Below, in pieces: positions 10,294 to 18,485 of a stretch of 64,000 bases of DNA. The notes under the pieces are model-generated. The model was not told where the DNA came from. It worked only from the letters and a program-made list of their open reading frames with translations, and did not search any database. How positions within the stretch are numbered: position 1 is the stretch's first letter; every line of letters begins with the position of its first letter. The translations under genes and the position numbers were made by a program. Where the stretch lies: NCBI GenBank assembly GCA_965277595.1, contig CBDIDH010000002.1:1736001-1800000 (forward strand), in the 5' to 3' direction. This DNA is from CBDIDH01 sp965277595. GTDB lineage: Bacteria; Planctomycetota; Planctomycetia; Isosphaerales; Isosphaeraceae.

Positions 10294-12476
10294 TTCCCAG
10301 GCTCCGTTGCGTCGGGCAATTCGACTCCCAGCGTCTTGACGAGAAAGGCCCAGCGGTCAGCGGCTTCTTCGATGATCTTCGTGGTTGGCTTGCCCGCGCC
10401 GTGGCCTGCCTTGGTCTCGATCCGGATCAAAACGGGAGCCTCACCGCCTTGCGCCGCCTGAAGGGCCGCGGCGAACTTGAAGCTATGCGCCGGGACGACG
10501 CGGTCGTCGTGATCGGCCGTGGTGATGAGGGTCGCCGGATAGTGGGTTCCAGCCTTGATGTTGTGCAAGGGCGAGTAGGCATGAAGGGCGCGGAATTGCT
10601 CGGCGTTGTCGGCTGAGCCGAAGTCATCGATCCAGGCCCAGCCGATCGTGAACTTGTGGAAGCGGAGCATGTCCATCACCCCGACCGCCGGCATGGCCGC
10701 GCCGAAGAGGTCGGGCCGCTGGGTCAGGCAGGCGCCAACGAGCAGGCCGCCGTTTGATCCGCCGCCGATCGCCAGTCGCGGAGTCGACGTGTACTTGTGA
10801 TCAATCAGCCAGCCCGCCGCGGCGATGAAGTCGTCAAAAACGTTCTGCTTCTTGAGCTTCGTTCCTCCTTGGTGCCAGTCTTCGCCGTACTCTCCGCCGC
10901 CTCGGAGGTTGGGCACGGCATAAACGCCGCCAAGCTCCATCCAGACGAGGCTCGATGCGCTGAAGGCTGGAGTGAGCGGGATGTTAAACCCGCCGTAACC
11001 GTAAAGGTAGGTTGGGTTCTTGCCATTGAGCGTCAGCCCTTTTTTGTGGCTGAGGAACATCGGCACCTTCGTGCCGTCCTTGCTCGTGTAAAAGACCTGC
11101 CTGGTCTCGTAGTCGGCCGGGTCGAAATCGACCTTGGGCTTGCGGAAGATGGTGCTCTTGCCGGTCGCGACCTCGTAGCGGTACACGGTTGTCGGCGTCG
11201 TGAATGAGGTAAACGAGAAGAAGGTCTCACTGTCCGTCTTCTTGCCGCTGAAACCCGCCGCCGTGCCCAGGCCGGGGAATTCCACCTCGCGGACAAACCG
11301 GCCGTCAGTGTTGAACGCCTTGACCTGCGTCCGGGCGTCCTTGAGATACGACGCGAGGAACTGACCGCCAACGAGGTCGATGTTGTCCAGCGTCTCGGCG
11401 GCCTGCGGAATGACCTCGCGCCAGTCGCCGGGGGCAGGCGTGCGCGTGTCGATGGCAATCACTCGACCGCGCGGGGCCTTGGCGTTCGTCTTGAACCAGA
11501 AGACGGGACCGTCGTTGTCGATGAACGTGTACTCGTGCTCGAAGTTGTCGATCAGCTCGACCGGCTTTGATCCTTTTGTTTCGAGATCCTGGTAAAGAAT
11601 CCGGTACTTGTCGTCGGTTCCTTTCGAGACGGTGATGATGAGGTATCGGCCGTCGTCGGTGACTGTGCCGTGAAACTGCCATTCCTTCTGGTCGGGCCGC
11701 TCGTAAATCAGGGAGTCGTCAGACTGCGGGGTGCCAAGCTTGTGATAATAGAGCTTCTGATGGTAGTTCGCCCCCTTGAGGTCTTCGCCCGGCTTCGGCT
11801 CGGGAAAGCGTCCGTAATAGAAGCCCTTGCCGTCCTTCGTCCACGAGGCGCCTGAGAACTTGATCCATTTCAGGTGATCGGCCAGGTCATCGCCGGTCTT
11901 CACGTCGCGAACCTTCCACTCCTGCCAGTCTGACCCGGCCGAGGCAAGCCCGTACGCGAGCAAGGCTCCGTCGTCGCTCGGTTCCAGGCCCGAGAGCGCA
12001 ATCGTGCCGTCCTTCGAGAGTTTGTTCGGATCAAGCAGCGGCGTGGCCACGTCGCCGAGCGAGGTCGTCGAGTAGAGCACTCCCTGGTTCTGGAGACCGG
12101 AATTCCGTGTGTAGAAGTAGCGGTCGCCTTCCTTGTTCGGAACGCCGAATTTTTCGTAGTCCCAGAGCTTCGTCAGACGCGTCCTCAGCCGGTTGCGCGC
12201 GGGGATCGATTCGAGAAAGGCGAAGGTTACCTTGTTCTCGGCGGTGACCCAGGCCCGCGTCTCGGCCGAGTCGGGGTCTTCAAGCCAGCGATAAGGGTCG
12301 GCGACGTGTGTCCCGTGGTAGTCGTCGGTCACATCCGCCTTGCGGGCGTCCGGGTAGGCGAACGGCTTGCCTGTGTTCTCACGAGGGGCGTCGGCCCCGG
12401 TCGACTCTCCCCGACCGATCATGATGACGGCTCCGAGCAGGCAAAGGCGGGCGATTTTCCAGTTCGAACGGGTCAT
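10290..12476 (-). CDS. Prolyl oligopeptidase family serine peptidase (S9A), exported
   Basis: A 728-residue peptidase cutting after proline in short peptides. The start at 12476 gives a signal-like N-terminus (MTRSNWKIARLCLLGAVIMI); the frame stays open for 25 more residues upstream with no better start. Residues 30-450 are the N-terminal cap and seven-bladed propeller (start motif YPDARKADVTDDYHG). The alpha/beta hydrolase domain holds the nucleophile Ser574 in GGGSNGGLLVG, the acid in TADHDDRVVP and His692 in KAGHGAGKPT. The length and motif order equal those of prolyl endopeptidases. It overlaps the GH5-like gene by four bases. Confidence 0.92.
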   Translation of the reverse strand: MTRSNWKIARLCLLGAVIMIGRGESTGADAPRENTGKPFAYPDARKADVTDDYHGTHVADPYRWLEDPDSAETRAWVTAENKVTFAFLESIPARNRLRTRLTKLWDYEKFGVPNKEGDRYFYTRNSGLQNQGVLYSTTSLGDVATPLLDPNKLSKDGTIALSGLEPSDDGALLAYGLASAGSDWQEWKVRDVKTGDDLADHLKWIKFSGASWTKDGKGFYYGRFPEPKPGEDLKGANYHQKLYYHKLGTPQSDDSLIYERPDQKEWQFHGTVTDDGRYLIITVSKGTDDKYRILYQDLETKGSKPVELIDNFEHEYTFIDNDGPVFWFKTNAKAPRGRVIAIDTRTPAPGDWREVIPQAAETLDNIDLVGGQFLASYLKDARTQVKAFNTDGRFVREVEFPGLGTAAGFSGKKTDSETFFSFTSFTTPTTVYRYEVATGKSTIFRKPKVDFDPADYETRQVFYTSKDGTKVPMFLSHKKGLTLNGKNPTYLYGYGGFNIPLTPAFSASSLVWMELGGVYAVPNLRGGGEYGEDWHQGGTKLKKQNVFDDFIAAAGWLIDHKYTSTPRLAIGGGSNGGLLVGACLTQRPDLFGAAMPAVGVMDMLRFHKFTIGWAWIDDFGSADNAEQFRALHAYSPLHNIKAGTHYPATLITTADHDDRVVPAHSFKFAAALQAAQGGEAPVLIRIETKAGHGAGKPTTKIIEEAADRWAFLVKTLGVELPDATEPGK

Positions 12477-12821
12477 CCGCGCCTCGGTTTTGCTTGAGAA
12501 ATCTGGGCGGGATCGGGCCGACCGCCCCGCGCTTCGGCCTAGTCTACGCACCGACCAGCCGCCTCCGCCACCACCGCCTCCCAGGGAATTCCCGGGCAGG
12601 AACTCACTTTTGCGTTTTCGGGATCAGGCCGATCGCTTCGTTTCGCCATCTTGCCCTGAATTCAAACCTTGTTACCGAATCTCCGAATGAGAACCGATCA
12701 AGTCTTTCAAGCGGGATCGCCGAACTTAGGAAGAGGCACGGGCGTGCCGCCGACGCGTAACACGGCGCACTGTGATCATGTGAGGTCGGGGCAATCCGTG
12801 AACGCATTGGACGACGCCAAC
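12477..12821. other. Divergent intergenic region without a recognised gene
   Basis: A 345-base space between the divergent prolyl oligopeptidase gene and the outer-membrane-like gene. It must hold both promoters. It has a pyrimidine-rich run (CCTCCGCCACCACCGCCTCC, near 12560) and is otherwise unremarkable. Frames extending the neighbours into it lack coding character. Confidence 0.5.
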
Positions 12822-13952
12822 ATGCGAAGCCGTTCTGCTGTTCGCCGTCGAGCGGTGCGTCATCAATGGATGGCGATGGCCTTCCTCATGGTCGTCTCGG
12901 TCTGTACAACGGGCCTTGGCCAGTCTCCTGCCTTGCCGGACGCGGAACCCCCGGCGACCGGTATCTCGGCTGTACCGTCGCCAACAGATTCCGCCCCGTC
13001 CTATTATGCGGGTGAAGGGCCCCGGCAAGACGCGGCTCGTGTCGAGACGGGTTTCCTTGAGACGATCACCGAATCCCTGACCGGCGATGTTTACGCCGAA
13101 GGGACCTGGCGCCCCCTCGACTTCCGATCGTTCTTGACCGAGGGCTGGCTCGAATCATGGGCCGGTGCCCCCGCCGGTCGCGAAGGATCGACGCCTCGTC
13201 ACGGCTGGCTCGGCGCCTTTGACGGTGTCTTCTACCGGCTCGCGCTGACCACCTTCGGCGACGCCAACAACATCAACGCACCCTACCACGGTGAGCGTTA
13301 CACCGGAACGACCTCCGTCTTCTTGCCCTTCTCGCGTCGATTCAACCTCTTGATCGACACCCCGTTTGTCGTTTCCAACGGGACGAAAGCCCCGGGACGC
13401 GGCTATACCTCCGAGTTCGGTGACTTCACGATCACGCCCCGATTTCTGCTCGCTGAGTCAATTGCGACGTCTCAGGTTTTCGCCCTTGGCATCCGCGCGC
13501 CGACCGGGTCGAAGGCAACTTCAAACGGTTCGATGGCACTCACGCCGCGTTACGAATTCTGGACCAATCCAGGCGGTTCGTGGGTTGTGCGCGGCTCATC
13601 GGGGTTCTTCGTTCCCCTGAACACGGCCCAGAACCCGGTGCACACGTCCTTCACGGGGGGCCTGGCCGTGGGCCGCTACTTGCGCCCGCACGACGTCCCC
13701 TTTGGCGACCTTGTCTTTTACGCGGCGACCAACTTCAGCGTTCCGGTCGACGGCACGGCCTTCAGCCAGAACCTCACGGGGGTCGGACCCGACGCGAGAA
13801 CGCATGGCAGCAGCACGACCTTGACCGTTGGACCCGGAACTCGCTTCCACCTTGGCAATAATTTCTTCTTCCTGAACTACTGGGACATTCCCGTCACGGG
13901 GCCTCATCCCTTCACGTACAACGCCCAGTTCGCGCTCATGAAAGTCTTCTGA
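12822..13952 (+). CDS. Predicted outer-membrane beta-barrel protein of unknown function
   Basis: A 376-residue exported protein. ATG 12822 gives a convincing signal peptide: a basic start (MRSRSAVRRRAVRHQW) followed by MAMAFLMVVSVCTTGLG. The second half consists of alternating polar and hydrophobic stretches rich in aromatic and glycine residues (for example YTGTTSVFLPFSRRFNLLI, FTITPRFLLAE) and ends in an aromatic residue (ALMKVF), all typical of an outer-membrane barrel. I recognise no specific family. The gene converges on the pseudopilin-like gene 17 bases away, without an evident terminator. Confidence 0.65.
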   Translation: MRSRSAVRRRAVRHQWMAMAFLMVVSVCTTGLGQSPALPDAEPPATGISAVPSPTDSAPSYYAGEGPRQDAARVETGFLETITESLTGDVYAEGTWRPLDFRSFLTEGWLESWAGAPAGREGSTPRHGWLGAFDGVFYRLALTTFGDANNINAPYHGERYTGTTSVFLPFSRRFNLLIDTPFVVSNGTKAPGRGYTSEFGDFTITPRFLLAESIATSQVFALGIRAPTGSKATSNGSMALTPRYEFWTNPGGSWVVRGSSGFFVPLNTAQNPVHTSFTGGLAVGRYLRPHDVPFGDLVFYAATNFSVPVDGTAFSQNLTGVGPDARTHGSSTTLTVGPGTRFHLGNNFFFLNYWDIPVTGPHPFTYNAQFALMKVF

Positions 13953-13969
13953 GCCTGTCGTTCAACGCT

Positions 13970-15019
13970 TCAGAACGAGTCGGCCGAGATCGCCTCGCCT
14001 CCCGCACGCGTGGCCAGGGCACGCCAGGGAATCGGGTTGATCGACGACTTGAGAAAATGAACCGACCCGTCGGCGAAGAGGAAGTTCGCGCCGCCGGAAT
14101 GCCGGCTCCAGTAATCTTCCACGTGCGCCTCGGGGTTGTTGATCGTTCTCGGCCCATCTTCCAGGCCGGCCGGGCCGAGAACCTGCGTCCAGCACTCTTC
14201 GGGCGAGGGGTTGAACTGGTCGGTTCCTCCCTCGGCGCCCGACGTCTTGCCAAGCCAACCTCCGATGCTACGCGCGGTCCAGGTTACATAGCTAAGGTTA
14301 TGGCTTCGCTCGCCGACGGCGATTGTCTGACTGGTGCCGTCGAGAATCGTCGCGATCGACGTCCGGCTGTTCCGATAGAAGATTCCCGATGCGGTCCCGG
14401 TCGATCCGACGTTCGCGGCTCCTGTCGGTCCCGACGCCGCGCAGATCTCACCGACCCCGAACATGCCGACGTAATTGCCCCGGGCCAGCGTGTCCACGAT
14501 GGCCGACGCTGAGAACGTGCCCGGCTGCGCCGGGTCGGGCGGATCGGCATAGACCGGCACGACCGGCGGCCCGAAGTCGGACGGGCAGAGATAGGCATTC
14601 ACCGACGTCGTGCTGCACGTGTTATTAGACGCGTAGGCGACCGACAGGTTGAAGTTGATCGAATTGAAGAGCGCCTGTTGTTCCATCTGCGGCAAAATCA
14701 TGCTTCCCCAGGCCCAGCCCGAGCCGAGGTCGACCGACCGCGCATTCTCGGCGTCCTGGTCGCAAGGGTCGGTCCGGGTTGGGTCAACCGCGCTGACGTA
14801 TCCGGGCGGAAAGACGTCGTTGGCCGAGAGATAATTGTGCAGCGCGAGCCCGATTTGCTTGAGGTTGTTGACACAGGTTGCCCGCCTGGCCGCCTCGCGA
14901 GCTGCCTGAACGGCCGGCAGAAGCAGAGCGATCAACACCGCGATAATCGAAATCACAACGAGTAGCTCAATGAGCGTGAACCCGCTCCGGAGTCGGCTCC
15001 GGTTGTTCATGTCTGTCAT
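13970..15019 (-). CDS. DUF1559 protein with type II secretion pseudopilin N-terminus
   Basis: A 349-residue member of the huge planctomycete DUF1559 family. It begins with a prepilin leader: MTDMNNRSRLRSG, then FTLIELLVVISIIAVLIALL, so peptidase cleavage is expected between Gly and Phe, leaving a hydrophobic helix for pilus-like assembly. The AAREAARRATCVNNLKQIG signature follows directly, and the C-terminus has the conserved HSGGANFLFADGSVHFL. I chose 15019 because GGTGGGGGA lies nine bases ahead; 15010 is an alternative. Role in surface or secretion structures is assumed, not shown. Confidence 0.9.
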   Translation of the reverse strand: MTDMNNRSRLRSGFTLIELLVVISIIAVLIALLLPAVQAAREAARRATCVNNLKQIGLALHNYLSANDVFPPGYVSAVDPTRTDPCDQDAENARSVDLGSGWAWGSMILPQMEQQALFNSINFNLSVAYASNNTCSTTSVNAYLCPSDFGPPVVPVYADPPDPAQPGTFSASAIVDTLARGNYVGMFGVGEICAASGPTGAANVGSTGTASGIFYRNSRTSIATILDGTSQTIAVGERSHNLSYVTWTARSIGGWLGKTSGAEGGTDQFNPSPEECWTQVLGPAGLEDGPRTINNPEAHVEDYWSRHSGGANFLFADGSVHFLKSSINPIPWRALATRAGGEAISADSF

Positions 15020-15188
15020 GGAAGCGATCCCCCACCTCGAAAAATGATCGAGAATACGCCAATTTCGCATCGCGCACGGGTTGGCAAAGGCGTGAGGCCG
15101 ACGCTCCTGGCAAGTCGTCATTGACAGACAGACCGCCATCCCGGTCGGGATGTGTCAGTCAACCGTCACTTTTCGGGCCTCAGGCGAT

Positions 15189-15545
15189 TCAGACCGTACG
15201 GAGCGAAGGTGGAGGACCGCGAGGAACAGAGGGGTTGTGAGGCGGGGCGTTGTCCGCGATCGGCGCACTGGGTATCGTGAGCGTCGAGATGATCCAGGCG
15301 ACGGCGACCACCGGAGTTCGGCTGGAAAGCTGACTCTGCGCCAGGAACTGGCAGACAGCGCAGTCGTCGGTTGCCTCGTGCGAGGTCTTGCCTGGCCCGT
15401 GCGAGTGATCGTTCCGTGGCCTGGGCGTCAGGCCCGAATCGTGTCCCCAGCCCGGCAAGGCGTGCAGACCCGCCCCGCAGACGGTCACCGCCGCATGCAG
15501 CGCGAGCAGACTTGCAACCAGGGCAATTCGGGCCGTTCGAAGCAT
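15189..15545 (-). CDS. Small exported Cys/His-rich protein, DUF2946-like
   Basis: A 118-residue protein with a signal peptide (MLRTARIALVASLLALHAAV) followed by CGAGLHALPGWGHD, a His-rich stretch and DDCAVCQFLAQSQ. This order, His-rich segment then CxxC near a second hydrophobic helix, resembles the DUF2946 group of small membrane or periplasmic proteins often found near metal transport genes. The start at 15545 is preferred to an upstream frame extension. No partner gene is adjacent. Possible metal binding is inferred from composition only. Confidence 0.6.
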   Translation of the reverse strand: MLRTARIALVASLLALHAAVTVCGAGLHALPGWGHDSGLTPRPRNDHSHGPGKTSHEATDDCAVCQFLAQSQLSSRTPVVAVAWIISTLTIPSAPIADNAPPHNPSVPRGPPPSLRTV

Positions 15546-15863
15546 CGTTATCGGGCCGAACCACGGGACCATTCCAACGCGAGATCACTATCACCACTCT
15601 GGGCGGAATCCGGCACGATGTCAACCGAGTTTTTCGGACCCTACAGGGTTCCTCGGTTCACGAACCGTGAACCTGCCTTGAACTCGATGATCGGGAACGT
15701 TGTTTTCACCAATTCTCCCAGTTTGCCTTCGCAGTCGAAGAGTTGCCCTTCGTTTGATCATGAAACGCTCCGTTTCGAACAAGAACGCCTGGTGAACCGT
15801 TGAGACCTGCGAATTGACCGTGTAAATTTGCGAAGGTTGATCGCAGGCCGAGGAGATCCCCCC
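15546..15863. other. Divergent intergenic region with a palindrome
   Basis: A 318-base space between the divergent small exported protein gene and the M48 peptidase gene. The one clear element is the inverted repeat at 15655-15673, listed separately. The rest shows no gene. Confidence 0.5.
15655..15673. promoter_or_regulatory. Perfect 8-bp inverted repeat, candidate operator
   Basis: GGTTCACG and CGTGAACC are separated by AAC. The position, between divergent genes, suits a dimeric regulator binding site. No regulator gene is adjacent. Confidence 0.4.
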
Positions 15864-18362
15864 ATGCCGATCCAGGTCGAGTGCCCATCCTGCCAGTCTG
15901 AGTTTCGGGTCGGCGACAACTTCGCCGGAAAGCGCGGCAAGTGCCCGCGCTGTCGTGAGCCGATCGTTGTTCCCTTCGCCGAGGACGAGGTTGACCTTGT
16001 GCCCGTGGACCCGCCCGAGCCCCGACCTCAGAGCCGGGTCGGCCCGGTGGCCGACACCGACACCGACGATTCCAGCGCCTACGAGATGGCCGGTTCCGCG
16101 CGCAAGGCGAAGGCCGTTCCCGCGCGTTCGGTCTCCGAAGGCGTTGTCCGGGCTGTCGAGCCTGCCCGACCAACGCAGACACCCAAGAAAATCCTCGCGG
16201 CCTTTCAGGGTGAAATCGAACCGGTCCGAGCGACCGCTCTGTATCGCCTCTGGATCGGTCTTGTCGCCATGATCATGTTGCTCTTGCCCCTGGCCTATGT
16301 CGTGATCATCGGATTGGTCGCCTACGTCGTTTACTTGCACGCGATCCATAACGCTGTCGTCTTCCAGGGTGTCCGCAACGTCAAGGCGGCGTTTGCCCTG
16401 TACTTCGGGCCGCTCGTCGCCGGTCTGGCCGTGATCGGATTCATGCTCAAGCCGATCTTTGCCCGGCCCGGCACCCGGCAGAAGACCCGGGCGCTTGACC
16501 CGAGCGTGGAACCGCTTCTCTTCGCCTTCGTGGACGGCGTCTGTTCGTCGGTCGGAGCGCCCCGGCCGAATCGAATCGAGGTTAACTGCGATGTCAACGC
16601 GTCGGCCCACCGCGACGCCGGACCCTTCTCCGTCTTCAGCAACAATCTTGTTCTGACGATCGGTCTGCCGCTGGCGGCGGGGTTAAACCTCAAGCAGTTC
16701 TCTGGAGTGCTCGCCCACGAGTTCGGCCATTTCTCGCAAGGGGCGGGAATGCGCGTCTCGTACCTGATCCGGTTGATCAGCCACTGGTTCGCCCGCGTCG
16801 TCTACGAACGCGACCACTGGGACGAAACCCTGAATAGCTGGACCTCCAGCGGTAACTCTTACGGAATCCTGCTCGGCGTGATCTGCAAGGCGGCGGTCTG
16901 GATCACGCGGCGCATCCTCTGGGTCTTGATGACGATCGGAAACCTCGCCAGCGGCTTCCTTCTCCGCCAGATGGAGTTCGACGCCGACCGTTATGAGGCG
17001 CGGATGGTTGGCGGCAAGATCTTCGCCTCAACCTGCTGGCGGCTTCGCGAGCTTGGGCTTGCCGAGAATGGCGCCTATGCCGACCTCCGTTCAAGCTGGC
17101 AGGAAAGGCGTCTGCCCGACAATCTCCCCAAACTCATCCTCGCCAATGTTTCCCAGATTCCCGCCGAGGTGATGGCCGCCTACCGGAAGGAGATGGGCCA
17201 GGCCAAAACCGGTCTTTTTGACACCCACCCGTCCGACCGCGACCGGATCGCCCACGCCCGCGAGGAAGGCGATGAAGGGATTTTCCACCTCGACGGTCCC
17301 GCCACCGACCTCTTCCGCAACTTTGACTCCCTCGCCCGCGTCTCCACATTCGACCGCTACAAGCTTCTCCTCGGTCCCGAGATCCAGAAGGAACAGCTTT
17401 TCGGGGTCGCCGAACTCGTCCAGGCCCAGGCCGTCGCCCAGGAAGGCCATCAGGCATTTGACCGCTTCTTCCTGAACGCCTACCATCCCTTCCAGCGTCT
17501 TTCTCTGGAGTGGACCTACCCCAAGGCCCCCGCCGATGGAAAGGCCGCCGCCAAAGCCTTGCTTCAGGCTCGAAAGGACCTGAAATCCACGCGAGACGCC
17601 AACCTCGGCGCCGCGAAGGTCTGGGAAGGGCTTCATGAGCGGGCCATCGTCTCTGACACGGCCTGGACCCTTCGCAAGGCCGATCACCCGATCAAGGCCG
17701 CTGACTTCGGCCTCGACAAGCCCACGGCCAAGGCCGCCGAAGACGCCCGCGAGGCCGCCCTGGCCGACCTCCGCCGTCTCGACGACCGGTTCGAGCCGTT
17801 TGCGACAGCCGGCGCCCGGCGGCTCACTCTGGCCCTCGGCCTGCTGGAAACCGAGGCGGTTGTTTCCCGAGTCGCCGAGGGTGCCGACCGACGCGAGGAG
17901 GCCCGCGCCCTTTACACCTGCGTCGCCCATCTTGGCGGTCGGGTTATTCCCGATCTCCCCATTCTTCACCGCGACCTTGAGATGCTCACGCGCCTCTTGA
18001 ATACGCTTCAGAATGGAAATCAGAAGAGTCAGCCGATGATCAACGCCTGCCTCCGCGCAGGGAAGCAGCTTCACGACCGCCTTGAGGAATTTCGTTGGAA
18101 GATCGGCGACACCATTGCCTATCCCTTCGAGCACTCTCGCGAGGACGCGACCCTGGCGCATTACGCCCTTCCTCACGTCCCCGAAACCGAGAAGCTCGGC
18201 GACCTCTGGCAGGCCGCGACCGACGCCCTCAGCCGTCTCGCGACCCTTTACCGCCGCGCTCTCGGCCGACTGACTCTCACCGCCGAAGAGGTCGAAGGCG
18301 CTCTCGGCCTGCCCCCTCTCGAAGTCCCCAAACCCGTCGAGCCGGATGAGGACTCCGAATAG
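15864..18362 (+). CDS. M48-family membrane metallopeptidase with N-terminal zinc finger
   Basis: An 832-residue protein. ATG 15864 is preceded by GAGGAG and begins MPIQVECPSCQSEFRVG, an MJ0042-type zinc finger with CxxC pairs (C8/C11 and later CPRCRE). A linker leads to hydrophobic segments near residues 130-160 and 185-200. The M48 catalytic site is complete: H285-E-F-G-H289 in LAHEFGHFSQGAG and the third ligand Glu371 in QMEFDADRYEA. The large C-terminal part, about residues 420-832, is helical and without a family I know. Relatives such as HtpX and Ste24 cut membrane or misfolded proteins; the substrate here is unknown. Confidence 0.88.
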   Translation: MPIQVECPSCQSEFRVGDNFAGKRGKCPRCREPIVVPFAEDEVDLVPVDPPEPRPQSRVGPVADTDTDDSSAYEMAGSARKAKAVPARSVSEGVVRAVEPARPTQTPKKILAAFQGEIEPVRATALYRLWIGLVAMIMLLLPLAYVVIIGLVAYVVYLHAIHNAVVFQGVRNVKAAFALYFGPLVAGLAVIGFMLKPIFARPGTRQKTRALDPSVEPLLFAFVDGVCSSVGAPRPNRIEVNCDVNASAHRDAGPFSVFSNNLVLTIGLPLAAGLNLKQFSGVLAHEFGHFSQGAGMRVSYLIRLISHWFARVVYERDHWDETLNSWTSSGNSYGILLGVICKAAVWITRRILWVLMTIGNLASGFLLRQMEFDADRYEARMVGGKIFASTCWRLRELGLAENGAYADLRSSWQERRLPDNLPKLILANVSQIPAEVMAAYRKEMGQAKTGLFDTHPSDRDRIAHAREEGDEGIFHLDGPATDLFRNFDSLARVSTFDRYKLLLGPEIQKEQLFGVAELVQAQAVAQEGHQAFDRFFLNAYHPFQRLSLEWTYPKAPADGKAAAKALLQARKDLKSTRDANLGAAKVWEGLHERAIVSDTAWTLRKADHPIKAADFGLDKPTAKAAEDAREAALADLRRLDDRFEPFATAGARRLTLALGLLETEAVVSRVAEGADRREEARALYTCVAHLGGRVIPDLPILHRDLEMLTRLLNTLQNGNQKSQPMINACLRAGKQLHDRLEEFRWKIGDTIAYPFEHSREDATLAHYALPHVPETEKLGDLWQAATDALSRLATLYRRALGRLTLTAEEVEGALGLPPLEVPKPVEPDEDSE

Positions 18363-18395
18363 AGTTGTCGCGGAATCGTGAATCGTTTTATCCTC

Positions 18396-18449
18396 AAGGG
18401 CAAAGGGTAGAGGGCACAGGACAGATTTTGCCCTTTGTCCTTTGCCCTT
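18396..18449. repeat. Heptad-type inverted repeat between convergent genes
   Basis: AAGGGCAAAGG at 18396-18406 is complementary to CCTTTGCCCTT at 18439-18449, and the spacer holds more units of the same kind. It sits between the stops of the M48 peptidase and thioredoxin-domain genes and could fold as a two-way terminator hairpin. Related repeats occur at 38065-38205 and 44686-44714. Confidence 0.75.
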
Positions 18450-18485
18450 CCGGCTATTGGGCAGCGACTCTCTCGAACCTCACCG